Assembly: GCA_031414805.1 (NCBI GenBank)
Contig: JANOQJ010000015.1
Location: 186,001-250,000 of the forward strand
Direction of reading: 5' to 3'
DNA from: JAAFIW01 sp031414805
Lineage (GTDB): Bacteria > Pseudomonadota > Gammaproteobacteria > Burkholderiales > Burkholderiaceae_C
DNA: 64,000 bases
The notes beneath the pieces were generated by a model. That model made no database searches, was not told where the DNA came from, and saw only the letters and a program-made list of their open reading frames with translations. The number at the start of each line of letters is the position of its first letter. The first letter of the stretch is position 1. Positions 17,104 through 25,176 of this stretch are shown here, one piece after another. The translations under genes and the position numbers were made by a program.

Positions 17104-17811
17104 TTACTCCTTGGAAAGATCAGGTTTAGATCGGTTGGCTTTGGAAACTGATTTAGGAACGGGCTGTTTGCTGTAGCGCGCCAAAATGTTGTCAAAACCC
17201 GCGTGTGCGCGGGCAATGGCGCCGGGGGTTTTCAGAAAGCGGGCCTCGTAGTGCAAGGCCAGAATCAAGGCGTGAATCTCGAACGAAATCTGGGCGGAAT
17301 CGGCATCCGCATCGGCGCTCAAGTGGCCCGCTTCAATCGACTGCACCACCGCCCGGTGCATGGCGGCCAGCCAGGTCCGCACCGAGCCCGCCAGCGCATC
17401 GCGCACCGGGCCTGGCCGGTCGTCAAACTCCACGGCACCGCTGATGAACAGGCAGCCCGAGTCAATCTCCACCGAGGTGCGGTTCATCCAGTTGCGAAAC
17501 AGCGCCTGCAACCGGGGCAACCCGCGCGCGGCGTTCATGGCAGGGGCAAACACCTCTTCTTCAAAGCGGATGAAGTATTCGCGGATGACAGAAATTTGCA
17601 GCTCTTCACGCGAGCCAAAGTGCGAAAACACACCCGACTTGCTCATTTGCGTGACCTCGGCCAGCGCACCAATCGACAAGCCCTCCAGCCCAATCTGCGT
17701 GGCCAGCCCCAACGCAGCGTCCAGGATCACCGCCTTGGTTTGCTGGCCTTTTTGCAAGACGCGGCCATCGCGAATGGCGACGGGTTTGGCTGGGAGCTGG
17801 CTGACAGACAT
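17104..17811 (-). CDS. TetR-family transcriptional regulator of the beta-oxidation operon
   Basis: 235 residues. The N-terminal helix-turn-helix is GLEGLSIGALAEVTQMSKSG then VFSHFGSREELQ, standard for TetR. The C-terminal ligand domain has ESxDSGCLF-like sequence (IDSGCLFISGAVEFDDRPGP). It is the first gene of a block containing acyl-CoA dehydrogenase, HAD/ECH, thiolase and crotonases, so it is probably a repressor released by acyl-CoA. The longer than usual N-terminal arm (residues 1-25, basic) may add DNA contacts. Ligand inferred from context. Confidence 0.88.
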   Translation of the reverse strand: MSVSQLPAKPVAIRDGRVLQKGQQTKAVILDAALGLATQIGLEGLSIGALAEVTQMSKSGVFSHFGSREELQISVIREYFIRFEEEVFAPAMNAARGLPRLQALFRNWMNRTSVEIDSGCLFISGAVEFDDRPGPVRDALAGSVRTWLAAMHRAVVQSIEAGHLSADADADSAQISFEIHALILALHYEARFLKTPGAIARAHAGFDNILARYSKQPVPKSVSKANRSKPDLSKE

Positions 17812-17849
17812 TTGGAAGAATCAGGAAATGGAGTGAAGAAAAAGAACGA

Positions 17850-17882
17850 CCGTGCTATTTTGCAGGAATGTTAGCAGCACGG
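17850..17882. promoter_or_regulatory. Possible operator upstream of the TetR gene
   Basis: Inverted repeat CCGTGCT (17850-17856) and AGCACGG (17876-17882) lies 39-71 bases upstream of the TetR start. TetR-type autoregulators usually bind such palindromes, but the 19-base spacer is long. Weak. Confidence 0.35.
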
Positions 17883-17971
17883 GACGATTCCGACACCTTT
17901 TAGGCCCACAAACCTAAGGGGCACTGGTGTTTACCCGCTTTTTGTATCCATGCGGACAAAAGCTGATTCAA

Positions 17972-18029
17972 GCCAAATTGGCCTCTATCCCTTGTAGATA
18001 CTGCTCAAGCAGCTATCGTTTTTATAGTA
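17972..18029 (-). repeat. Family A repeat, copy 6 (intergenic)
   Basis: Reverse orientation: AGCCAAATTGGCC, CCCTTGTAGA, TACTGCTCAAGCAGCTATC. Core stops are intact. It lies in the 370-base gene-free stretch 17812-18183. Confidence 0.92.
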
Positions 18030-18041
18030 TTTGGGCTGATG

Positions 18042-18165
18042 AAGTTGCTCCTTCGCCCAGCGGGGAGAGGCGGGGATGGGGGCATGAGCGATACAACGGT
18101 TCACCAGCGTGTCACCCCGCATGCCCCCATCCCAACCTTCCCCAGCGGGGGAAGGGGCCAAACGC
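18042..18165. repeat. Family B inverted repeat pair (empty)
   Basis: Arm 1 (18042-18084) contains CCCAGCGGGGAGAGGCGGGG then ATGGGGGCATGAG. Arm 2 (18120-18165) contains ATGCCCCCATCCCAACCTTC then CCCAGCGGGGGAAGG. About 35 bases lie between them. It ends just downstream of the acyltransferase gene on the opposite strand. Confidence 0.85.
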
Positions 18166-18183
18166 CAATTTTCGTAAGTCCTA

Positions 18184-19059
18184 TCAGTAAACCGAGTACA
18201 GCCCCTGCGGCCTTGACTTGAAGCGCTTGTGAACCCAGTAGTACTGCAGGGGCATTGTGTCGATATAGCCCTGCAAGCGTTCGTTCATCAAGGCGGTATC
18301 AGCTTGCAGGTCGTCGGTGGGAAAGTCGGCCCAGGCGGGCAACACCTGCACCTCGTAGCCGCCGGCCGTCATGCGCGTGACCACGGGCACCACCTGCGCG
18401 CGGCCCAGGCGGGCGAAGCGCGACAGCGAGGGCACGGTGGCGGCGGGCACGCCGTAAAAAGGCACAAACAGCGACTCTTGCGGGCCAAAGTTCATGTCGG
18501 GCAGCAGGTAAAGCGCCGCGCCGCCACGCAGCTGGGCCACGATGTCTTTCACACCATCCACCCGCCCAAACAAGCGGGTGCGGCCAAAGCGCTGGCGGCC
18601 CGCCAGGATCCAGGCGTCTACCTGCGCGTTGGCCTGGTTGGTGTAGATGGTGCTCAGCGACTTTTCCAGGTGCTGCGTCAGTGCCGTCCAGCCAGCGTCC
18701 AGCCCCACGAAATGGGGCGCAAAAATGACCGTGGGTTGATCGCCTTGCAGCGCATCCAGCGCACCCGTCACCTGCAGGCGCTGGCGCACCACCGCGTCAG
18801 GCGCATGCCACAACCAGCTGCGATCCAGCCAGGCTTTGGCAAAGTAGACAAAGACTTGCGGCACCCACTGCGCACGCTCGCGAGCTGGCAACTGCGGAAA
18901 GCACAGCGCCAGGTTCACCGCCACCACCCGTCGGCGCGGCACCGCCACCGCATACAAAAACCATCCCAGCAGCCACCCCAACCCACGCACCCAGGCCAGC
19001 GGCAGGCGCGACAGCAGGCGCATGAAGGCAATGCCCAGGCGGGTGAACAGGGCGATCAC
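18184..19059 (-). CDS. LpxL/HtrB-family lipid A acyltransferase
   Basis: 291 residues. N-terminal membrane anchor (about residues 1-40), then the HX4D acyltransferase motif in FAPHFVGLDAG and the downstream motif LLPDMNFGP. The family transfers a secondary acyl chain to Kdo-lipid A at the inner face of the cytoplasmic membrane. The start overlaps the stop of the preceding acyltransferase by four bases, so translation is coupled and the pair probably adds two different acyl chains. Which of LpxL or LpxM it matches cannot be told here. Confidence 0.9.
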   Translation of the reverse strand: MIALFTRLGIAFMRLLSRLPLAWVRGLGWLLGWFLYAVAVPRRRVVAVNLALCFPQLPARERAQWVPQVFVYFAKAWLDRSWLWHAPDAVVRQRLQVTGALDALQGDQPTVIFAPHFVGLDAGWTALTQHLEKSLSTIYTNQANAQVDAWILAGRQRFGRTRLFGRVDGVKDIVAQLRGGAALYLLPDMNFGPQESLFVPFYGVPAATVPSLSRFARLGRAQVVPVVTRMTAGGYEVQVLPAWADFPTDDLQADTALMNERLQGYIDTMPLQYYWVHKRFKSRPQGLYSVY

Positions 19060-19916
19060 GTTTTGCCCTCCGTTTTGGGTTCGGTTTTAGGTTGCTTGTA
19101 GCGCGCGTAGCCCCACAAATACAAATCAGGGCGACGGCGAATCAGGTCTTCCAGTCGCTGGTTCAAGGCTGTGGCGGCTTGCTCCAGCGTTTGATCCAGC
19201 GGCAGTTCCAGCGGCTCGATGTGCACGATGAAACCCCGCCCTTTGGGCAAACGCTCGCCCCAGGTCATCAACACCGTGGCCCCGGTTTGCTGCGCTAGGC
19301 GCGTGGCCAGGGTCATGGTGTAGGCGGGCGCGCCAAAAAACGGGGCCCACACGCCCAGCCCGCTGGCGGGCACCTGGTCGGGCAGCAGGCCAATCACACG
19401 GCCTTGCTTCAAGGCCTTGAGCAGCAGGCGCACCCCCTGCGTGCTGACGGGCGCAGGCTCTAAACCTGGGGCCGAGCGAACTTGTTTGAGCACCGCGTCC
19501 ATGCCTTGGGAGCGCGACGGGCGGTACAGCAAGGTCATCGCGCCATGCTGCAAACCGTAGCGCTGTACTTGCGCTTGCGGCACGGCCTCAAAGCAGCCAA
19601 TGTGCGGCGTCATGAACATCACGCCCTTGCCGCGTGCCAGGGCTTCATCGACCAGCTGCTCGCCTTTCCATTGAATCAGCGGCTGTTTCTGTGCATGCGG
19701 GCGCAGCCAGATCCATGGCAACTCCGCCACCAATTGGCCTGCTGCGCCAATGGCCGCACGGGCGGCGCGCGGCGCAATGCCCGCCTGCGCCACGTTGTGC
19801 TGGAACCGGGCGCGGTAAGTGGGCGAGCCCAGGTAGGCGATCCACCCCAGCGCGAAACCCAGCGCATGCAGCCACCGCAGCGGCAGCACCGACAGACAAC
19901 GAAAAACAATCAACAT
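19056..19916 (-). CDS. LpxL/LpxM-family acyltransferase, second copy
   Basis: 286 residues, paralogue of the downstream gene. The N-terminal hydrophobic anchor is LPLRWLHALGFALGWIAYLG. The catalytic motif is HX4E (TPHIGCFEA) rather than HX4D, and the second motif is GLLPDQVPASGLGVW. The C-terminus is charged (KQPKTEPKTEGKT) and overlaps the next start. It is first gene of the two-gene unit and diverges from metK about 165 bases away. Confidence 0.88.
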   Translation of the reverse strand: MLIVFRCLSVLPLRWLHALGFALGWIAYLGSPTYRARFQHNVAQAGIAPRAARAAIGAAGQLVAELPWIWLRPHAQKQPLIQWKGEQLVDEALARGKGVMFMTPHIGCFEAVPQAQVQRYGLQHGAMTLLYRPSRSQGMDAVLKQVRSAPGLEPAPVSTQGVRLLLKALKQGRVIGLLPDQVPASGLGVWAPFFGAPAYTMTLATRLAQQTGATVLMTWGERLPKGRGFIVHIEPLELPLDQTLEQAATALNQRLEDLIRRRPDLYLWGYARYKQPKTEPKTEGKT

Positions 19917-20081
19917 GACGGGGGCATGAAAACAGGTGGCTTAAAATCACCAAGTCGCTGAGTTATTGAACTACTTGCAGAGCGACGTAAAACAAGCCTG
20001 CTAAAGCGTTCGCCAAAGCTGACATGCAAAGGCAACGCGTCTTTTGTAATCTTTTCTTGCATGTTTTGGAGCTTAAACACA

Positions 20082-21263
20082 ATGGCGAACGACTTTCTCT
20101 TTACATCCGAATCGGTTTCCGAGGGCCATCCCGACAAGGTAGCCGACCAGATTTCCGACGCAATTCTGGATGCGATTTTCAAGCAGGACCCGCGCAGCCG
20201 CGTGGCTGCCGAGACCTTGACCAACACCGGTCTGGTCGTGCTAGCAGGCGAAATCACCACCAACGCCCATGTGGACTACATCCAGGTGGCGCGCGACACC
20301 ATCAAGCGCATCGGCTACGACAACACCGACTACGGCATTGACTACAAAGGCTGCGCCGTCATGGTTTGCTATGACAAGCAAAGCAACGACATCGCCCAGG
20401 GCGTGGACCAGGCCAGCGACGACCACCTGAACACCGGCGCCGGCGACCAGGGCCTGATGTTTGGCTACGCCTGCAACGAAACCCCCGAGCTGATGCCTGC
20501 CCCCATCTACTACGCCCACCGCCTGGTCGAGCGCCAGGCCCAGCTGCGCAAAGACGGCCGCCTGCCGTTTTTGCGCCCCGACGCGAAAAGCCAGGTGACC
20601 ATGCGCTATGTGGACGGCAAGCCCCACAGCATTGACACCGTGGTGCTGAGCACCCAGCACAGCCCCGACCAGAGCGAGACATCCAAAAAAATGAAGGCCT
20701 CGTTCACCGAAGCCATCATTGAAGAAATCATCAAACCCGTGCTGCCCAAAGAGTGGCTGCTGGACACCAAATACCTGATCAACCCCACCGGCCGCTTCGT
20801 CATCGGCGGCCCGCAGGGCGACTGCGGTTTGACCGGCCGAAAAATCATCGTCGACACCTACGGCGGCGCCTGCCCCCACGGCGGCGGTGCCTTCAGCGGC
20901 AAAGACCCCACGAAAGTGGACCGCTCCGCCGCCTACGCCGCCCGCTACGTCGCCAAAAACATCGTCGCCGCCGGCCTGGCCCGCCAGTGCCAGATCCAGG
21001 TTGCCTACGCGATTGGCGTGGCCCGCCCGATGAACGTGACCGTGTACACCGAAGGCACTGGCGTGATCAGCGACGAGGCCATCGCCGCGCTGGTGAATGA
21101 ACACTTCGACCTGCGGCCCAAAGGCATCATTCAAATGCTGGATTTGCTGCGCCCGATTTATGAAAAGACGGCGGCTTATGGGCACTTTGGGCGGGAAGAG
21201 CCGGAGTTCACTTGGGAACGGACCGATAAAGCTGCTGCCCTCCGGGCAGCAGCTGGCTTGTAA
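20082..21263 (+). CDS. metK: S-adenosylmethionine synthetase
   Basis: 393 residues from the ATG at 20082; an in-frame ATG at 20061 would add seven atypical residues. It makes SAM from methionine and ATP. Signatures: FTSESVSEGHPDKVADQISD (ATP site His), GAGDQGLMFGYA, GGPQGDCGLTGRKIIVDTYG and GGGAFSGKDPTKVDRSAAYA. Length and motifs are normal. The 165-base upstream region shows no riboswitch that I can recognise. Followed by repeats and a foreign-looking methyltransferase gene. Confidence 0.97.
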   Translation: MANDFLFTSESVSEGHPDKVADQISDAILDAIFKQDPRSRVAAETLTNTGLVVLAGEITTNAHVDYIQVARDTIKRIGYDNTDYGIDYKGCAVMVCYDKQSNDIAQGVDQASDDHLNTGAGDQGLMFGYACNETPELMPAPIYYAHRLVERQAQLRKDGRLPFLRPDAKSQVTMRYVDGKPHSIDTVVLSTQHSPDQSETSKKMKASFTEAIIEEIIKPVLPKEWLLDTKYLINPTGRFVIGGPQGDCGLTGRKIIVDTYGGACPHGGGAFSGKDPTKVDRSAAYAARYVAKNIVAAGLARQCQIQVAYAIGVARPMNVTVYTEGTGVISDEAIAALVNEHFDLRPKGIIQMLDLLRPIYEKTAAYGHFGREEPEFTWERTDKAAALRAAAGL

Positions 21264-21338
21264 GGCCGCCGCGCTAAGCGCGGTATCGGTGCGGTGCCTG
21301 CGCAGCACTCATATCGAGCCGACGCAATCTGGCATTTG

Positions 21339-21535
21339 CCCCTTCCCCTCCCGGGGGAAGGTTGGGATGGGGGCTTGAGGGACAACACGCAGGTACACAG
21401 TCGTATGGCTCATGCCCCGTTTGCTCCCTCGCCCCTCTGGGGAGAGGGCTGGGGTGAGGGGCAGCGCGATACGTGGGCTGTACGGCGCAACGGCCCTCAC
21501 CCCCTGCCCTCTCCCGCACCTGAAGGCAAAGGCTT
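21339..21535. repeat. Family B arms, three in a row
   Basis: First arm CCTTCCCCTCCCGGGGGAAG then GTTGGGATGGGGGC; second arm CCCTCGCCCCTCTGGGGAGA then GGGCTGGGGTGAGGGGCAG; third arm, inverted relative to the second, CCCTCACCCCCTGCCCTCTC. The second and third form one inverted pair; the first lacks an obvious partner. Confidence 0.8.
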
Positions 21536-21545
21536 CGGCTTACTC

Positions 21546-21600
21546 ATATTTTGATAGCTGCTCCAGCAATCAATACAAGGGCTAGAGCACCAAAAGCTAT
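21546..21600 (+). repeat. Family A repeat, copy 7 (intergenic)
   Basis: TTTTGATAGCTGCTCCAGCA then ATACAAGGGCTAGAGCACC. TAG kept; the usual TGA is CCA. Confidence 0.85.
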
Positions 21601-21691
21601 ATAAAACCAAGCAGACCACGTAGCGCTTGGCTAGCATTACTGCAAACTACCGCAGCCAACATGGTGTCCGGCGAGGCCACCAACTTATCCC

Positions 21692-21723
21692 GTCGAATAT
21701 CCTGGCATCCCAGAATATTCGAC
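21692..21723. promoter_or_regulatory. Inverted repeat before the methyltransferase gene
   Basis: GTCGAATATCCTGG and CCAGAATATTCGAC (one mismatch, 4-base loop) end eight bases before the methyltransferase start. It could be an operator or the edge of an inserted segment. Confidence 0.5.
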
Positions 21724-21730
21724 GATTTAC

Positions 21731-22447
21731 ATGAGGTTAGGTTTTCCCGTGCCCAGTGCAGCGATCGTCCAATACTTTGACGCAACCGAGAATCGCAAGA
21801 TTCGTGAGGACTTGATATTTGCGGTTGATAACGTTGATGAGCCGAGGGTTGCAATAGACTGTGGTTGTGGGGCGGGTGCAGATATCCACTTCTTGGCTTC
21901 AACTGGATTCATTGTGTATGGATTCGATGTAGAGGAAGAGTCAATATCGAGATGTAAAGCGCGCTTCAAGAACATGGAAAATGTGAAGTTGTCTAAATCT
22001 ACCTTCAGCCAGTACAAGTTCCCAAAAGCATCCTTGGTTGTTGCTGACGCCAGTCTTTTCTTTTGCCCTAAGTCAGAATTCCCTGGCGTCTGGCAGAGGG
22101 TATACGACTGCCTGTGTCCGAATGGGATTTTCAGCGGCTCCTTTTTAGGCTCAGAGGATACGATGGCTAGCTCAAAATATATTCCTGACGATTTCTGGCC
22201 AGAAGTGGCAGTTTTCGACGAGGACGAGGTGAAGAATCTTTTTGTGGAATACGAAATTCTTCGCTTCAATGTACATAGGTCTTCTGGGACAACTCCTGCC
22301 GGAGACCCGCACGATTGGCACATATACTCAGTCGTCGCAAAGAAACCCAACAAATCGTTACTGAGCGACAAAAGTATCTCGTCATGCCTTTTGCAAAAGT
22401 CACGCCAAGATACTTTCGCGCCAGAACAGAGGCGTCAGGCCAAATGA
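21731..22447 (+). CDS. Class I SAM-dependent methyltransferase, probably acquired
   Basis: 238 residues. The SAM-binding motif I is AIDCGCGAGADIHFLAS (about residues 41-57), motif II is an acidic strand end FDVEEE, and VVADASLFFCPKSE fits motif IV/V. It resembles TehB-like small-molecule methyltransferases, but the substrate is unknown. Base composition is clearly more AT-rich than in the neighbours, and the gene sits between repeats where hslV would often be found, so it is likely transferred. The last 30 residues are low in predicted structure and may be junction sequence. Confidence 0.75.
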   Translation: MRLGFPVPSAAIVQYFDATENRKIREDLIFAVDNVDEPRVAIDCGCGAGADIHFLASTGFIVYGFDVEEESISRCKARFKNMENVKLSKSTFSQYKFPKASLVVADASLFFCPKSEFPGVWQRVYDCLCPNGIFSGSFLGSEDTMASSKYIPDDFWPEVAVFDEDEVKNLFVEYEILRFNVHRSSGTTPAGDPHDWHIYSVVAKKPNKSLLSDKSISSCLLQKSRQDTFAPEQRRQAK

Positions 22448-22556
22448 AATGCTGTAGTTGTTTCTTTGGCGCGATTCGCCCGAGCGGGCCATTACTTAGC
22501 TAAGCTCCTCATTTTCTCTGCCCCTGCGCAGTGAGTGACTTTAAGGAACCCACCGA

Positions 22557-23876
22557 ATGTCCATGACCCCCCAAGAAATCGTCTCCGAGCTGGATCATCA
22601 CATCGTGGGCCAAGCCAGTGCCAAGCGTGCCGTGGCCATTGCGTTGCGCAACCGCTGGCGGCGTCAGCAGGTGGAGGGCAAGCTGCGTGCGGAAATCACG
22701 CCTAAAAACATCTTGATGATTGGCCCCACCGGTGTGGGCAAGACCGAGATTGCGCGGCGGCTGGCCAAGCTGGCTGATGCGCCGTTTATCAAGGTGGAGG
22801 CCACCAAGTTCACCGAGGTGGGCTATGTGGGCAAAGACGTGGATTCCATCATTCGCGACCTGATGGAAATTGCCATCAAACAGACCCGTGAGACCGAAAA
22901 ACGCAAGGTGAAAACGCGCGCCGAAGATGCGGCGGAAGAACGGGTGCTGGATATCTTGATTCCCACCGCACGATCAGCGGACGACGCACCCGCACCCGAC
23001 AGCGCCGCCCGCCAGTCATTTCGCAAGAAACTGCGCGAGGGCCAGCTGGACGACAAGGAGATTGAACTGGAAGTGGCGCAAAACAACCAGCCACTGGAAA
23101 TCATGGGCCCTGCGGGCATGGAGGAAATGACCGAGCAGTTGCGCGGCATGTTCAGCCAGGTGGGCTCACCCAAGCGCAAGCTGCGCAAGCTGAAGATTGC
23201 AGAAGCCCTGAAGCTGCTGATCGACGAAGAAGCGGCCAAATTGGTCAACGAAGACGACATCAAGACCCAGGCGATTGCCAATGCTGAGCAAAACGGCATT
23301 GTGTTCATCGACGAAATTGACAAGGTCACCTCCCGCAGCGACAGCGGCTCAGCCGAAGTCTCCCGCCAGGGCGTGCAGCGCGATTTGCTGCCGCTGGTCG
23401 AAGGCACCACGGTTTCCACCAAATACGGCCCGATCAAAACTGACCATATTCTGTTTATCGCCAGCGGTGCATTTCACCTGGCCAAACCCAGCGATTTGAT
23501 TCCCGAATTACAAGGCCGCTTTCCGATTCGGGTGGAATTGCAATCGCTGTCGATTGCCGACTTTGAAGCGATTTTGATGTCCACCGAGGCCAGCCTGGTC
23601 AAGCAATACCAGGCGCTGCTGGCCACCGAAGGCGTGACGCTGCAGTTTTTGCCTGATGGCATTACCCGTCTGGCGAATATTGCGTTTGAGGTGAATGAGC
23701 GCACCGAAAATATTGGCGCACGCAGGCTGTCGACCGTGATGGAGCGTTTGTTGGACGAGGTCAGTTTTGACGCGGTGAAACTGCAAGGCCAGACGATTTC
23801 AATCGATGCCGCCTATGTGGACGGACGGCTGAAGGAATTGAGCCGCAACGAGGATTTGTCTCGGTATATTCTGTAG
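22557..23876 (+). CDS. hslU: ATP-dependent protease ATPase subunit HslU
   Basis: 439 residues, normal for HslU. Walker A is GPTGVGKTEIARRLAKL, the pore motif is GYVGKDVDS, Walker B is IVFIDEIDKV, sensor and arginine-finger regions follow, and the C-terminus EDLSRYIL is the conserved tail that docks into HslV. HslU unfolds substrates for the HslV peptidase. The usual upstream partner hslV is not next to it here; instead a foreign methyltransferase and repeats are found. The intact tail implies that hslV exists elsewhere in the genome. Confidence 0.97.
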   Translation: MSMTPQEIVSELDHHIVGQASAKRAVAIALRNRWRRQQVEGKLRAEITPKNILMIGPTGVGKTEIARRLAKLADAPFIKVEATKFTEVGYVGKDVDSIIRDLMEIAIKQTRETEKRKVKTRAEDAAEERVLDILIPTARSADDAPAPDSAARQSFRKKLREGQLDDKEIELEVAQNNQPLEIMGPAGMEEMTEQLRGMFSQVGSPKRKLRKLKIAEALKLLIDEEAAKLVNEDDIKTQAIANAEQNGIVFIDEIDKVTSRSDSGSAEVSRQGVQRDLLPLVEGTTVSTKYGPIKTDHILFIASGAFHLAKPSDLIPELQGRFPIRVELQSLSIADFEAILMSTEASLVKQYQALLATEGVTLQFLPDGITRLANIAFEVNERTENIGARRLSTVMERLLDEVSFDAVKLQGQTISIDAAYVDGRLKELSRNEDLSRYIL

Positions 23877-23885
23877 TGTTTTCAC

Positions 23886-23944
23886 TATTATTTTGATAGC
23901 TGTTTGAGCAGTCTTCGTAAGGGCTGATGGCCAATTTGGCTTAA
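23886..23944 (+). repeat. Family A repeat, copy 8 (intergenic)
   Basis: TTTTGATAGCTGTTTGAGCA, GTAAGGGCTGATGGCCA, TTTGGCTTAA. Immediately downstream of hslU; core stops intact. Confidence 0.92.
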
Positions 23945-23945
23945 G

Positions 23946-24088
23946 CAGGACTTACGCAAACACACCATTCCCGTCATTCCCGCGCAGGCGGGAATCCACC
24001 TCTGCGAGCTCGCTGTCCTCGCGCCTGGATCCCCGCCTGCGCGGGGATGACGGAAAAAGAGTCTTGGCAGGTTTCGCGTAAGTTCTAT
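23946..24088. repeat. Family C inverted repeat pair
   Basis: Arm GTCATTCCCGCGCAGGCGGG then AATCC (about 23973-23997) pairs with GGATCCCCGCCTGCGCGGGG then ATGACGG (about 24027-24053). An outer pair, GGACTTACGCAAAC and GTTTCGCGTAAGTTC, encloses it. It resembles the dRS3-type repeats described in Neisseria and other proteobacteria. It sits between two convergent genes and could act as a bidirectional terminator. Confidence 0.8.
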
Positions 24089-24106
24089 TAAGGAAACTCT
24101 CTCAAC

Positions 24107-24790
24107 CTATTTTTTGCTTTTGGGAATGTGGGCAATGTATTGCAAGGCGACCAGCCTGGACACCACCAGGGCGATATACATCACACCGCTAAACATTTGC
24201 AGCGCTGCCAGCACGCGCGCAGCGGGCGTGAGCGGCACAATATCGCTCAGACCTGTGCCCGACTGGATACTGAAACTCAAAAAAATCAACTCCAGCCAGG
24301 TGCGCGGTCCACTGGCTACGGCATTAAAACTGCCCGGGTACCACACCTGACACACGCTGTATAAAAATGCAAAACCCCAGGCCAACAAAGTAAATACCGC
24401 AGCGGCGGCAAATAACTCGTCCCGGGTGAGGTATTCATCCTCAAACATATACATCAGCAAACCTGCCGCACCGTAAAAATAAGCGACCGCCTCAACCAAA
24501 TGCGCGGCTACTTGTACCTGCGGCGAATCCAAGCCCAGCAAAAAGCTGCCGGACAAGCCCAGGCCTAAAACTACAAAAAACAAACCAAAGCCGGTATAAA
24601 TGGGGCTGTTGCGAATAATCGTCGCGACCAACAGCAAAGCCAGCGCACTCAAACACCACGACACCGCATGACTGGCCGTGCTGTCATTGGTTAATGGGGC
24701 CAAGACCAAAATAACCAGATGCACCAGCAGCAGCCATGCCGATGGCAGGCGCGATAAATGGTGCCATGGGAATAATTTAGCGATGTCCAT
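24107..24790 (-). CDS. Ion-channel-like membrane protein
   Basis: 227 residues with about six hydrophobic helices (roughly 18-34, 42-60, 66-84, 92-114, 124-147, 190-214). The stretch WLELIFLSFSIQSGTGLSDI, followed by VPLTPAARVLAALQMFSGVM, has the pore-helix, filter and inner-helix layout of a two-helix ion channel domain (Ion_trans_2), but the filter reads SGTGLSD instead of the potassium-selective TVGYGD. It may be a non-selective or inactive channel, or another membrane protein. It is monocistronic and convergent with hslU. Confidence 0.65.
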   Translation of the reverse strand: MDIAKLFPWHHLSRLPSAWLLLVHLVILVLAPLTNDSTASHAVSWCLSALALLLVATIIRNSPIYTGFGLFFVVLGLGLSGSFLLGLDSPQVQVAAHLVEAVAYFYGAAGLLMYMFEDEYLTRDELFAAAAVFTLLAWGFAFLYSVCQVWYPGSFNAVASGPRTWLELIFLSFSIQSGTGLSDIVPLTPAARVLAALQMFSGVMYIALVVSRLVALQYIAHIPKSKK

Positions 24791-25073
24791 ATTAGATTCC
24801 TCAGTCGTCTATGCCAGCAGTTTACCGGCCCGGTGAGATGTTTCTAACGTCACATCGAGGTCGGAACCATGGTGCAAATCCAGCAATGACCGCGTGAAAT
24901 ATTCCCGTATCGCCTGATTTCGCTGGCGCAAGACCCGACGAACGGCATCACCTCAAGCGCCACATTCACATTGCACGCTAAGTGCTTAATTTAGAACGAT
25001 TTTTGATCTTTCTCAAGATTCAAAATCACTTCTAAGTCTTTGATTTCATTGCAAATATTTGTTGCAACTCTGC
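24791..25073. other. Gene-free region upstream of the dcw cluster
   Basis: About 280 bases between the divergent channel-like gene and the mra promoter. The right half (24985-25070) is AT-rich, as often seen upstream of strong promoters. No gene, repeat or RNA structure recognised. Confidence 0.5.
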
Positions 25074-25101
25074 TTGCCCACAAAGCATTCCCTGCTACAG
25101 T
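25074..25101 (+). promoter_or_regulatory. Candidate promoter of the dcw cluster
   Basis: -35 TTGCCC (25074-25079) and -10 TACAGT (25096-25101) with a 16-base spacer, placed directly before the MraZ boxes. Inferred from position and resemblance to sigma-70 elements. Confidence 0.5.
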
Positions 25102-25138
25102 GCAAAAAAGTGCACTTTAGTGGGAAAACGTGCCCTTT
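25099..25138 (+). promoter_or_regulatory. MraZ operator: four 10-base direct repeats
   Basis: AGTGCAAAAA, AGTGCACTTT, AGTGGGAAAA and CGTGCCCTTT follow each other with exact 10-base spacing, each with the GTG core. Known MraZ sites are such GTG(G) boxes at 10-base intervals upstream of mraZ. They overlap and follow the putative -10 box, suiting autorepression of the cluster. Confidence 0.75.
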
Positions 25139-25176
25139 CTCCCGCAAAATCACTCCCTTCACCAAAGGTCTGCCCC

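Larger units (their letters stand above)
21264..21730. other. Gene-free stretch packed with repeats
   Basis: It holds three family B arms (about 21339-21377, 21428-21465, 21498-21535), family A copy 7 (21546-21600) and a near-perfect 14-bp inverted repeat (21692-21723). A CCGCGCTAAGCGCGG hairpin without a T tract lies right after metK. No gene seen. Confidence 0.75.

Noticed and set aside
15509..17176. Plus-strand open frame of 555 codons
   Set aside because: It is the mirror of the acyl-CoA dehydrogenase gene, rich in His/Gln/Val as expected from antisense high-GC codons, with no family motif.
19917..20081. Possible SAM-sensing riboswitch before metK
   Set aside because: I could not find a recognisable SAM riboswitch core in the 165 bases; left unannotated.
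21736..21742. GTTAGGT resembling an integron core site (GTTRRRY) at the methyltransferase start
   Set aside because: No matching RYYYAAC partner or attC-like stem, no integrase, and the site lies inside the coding start.
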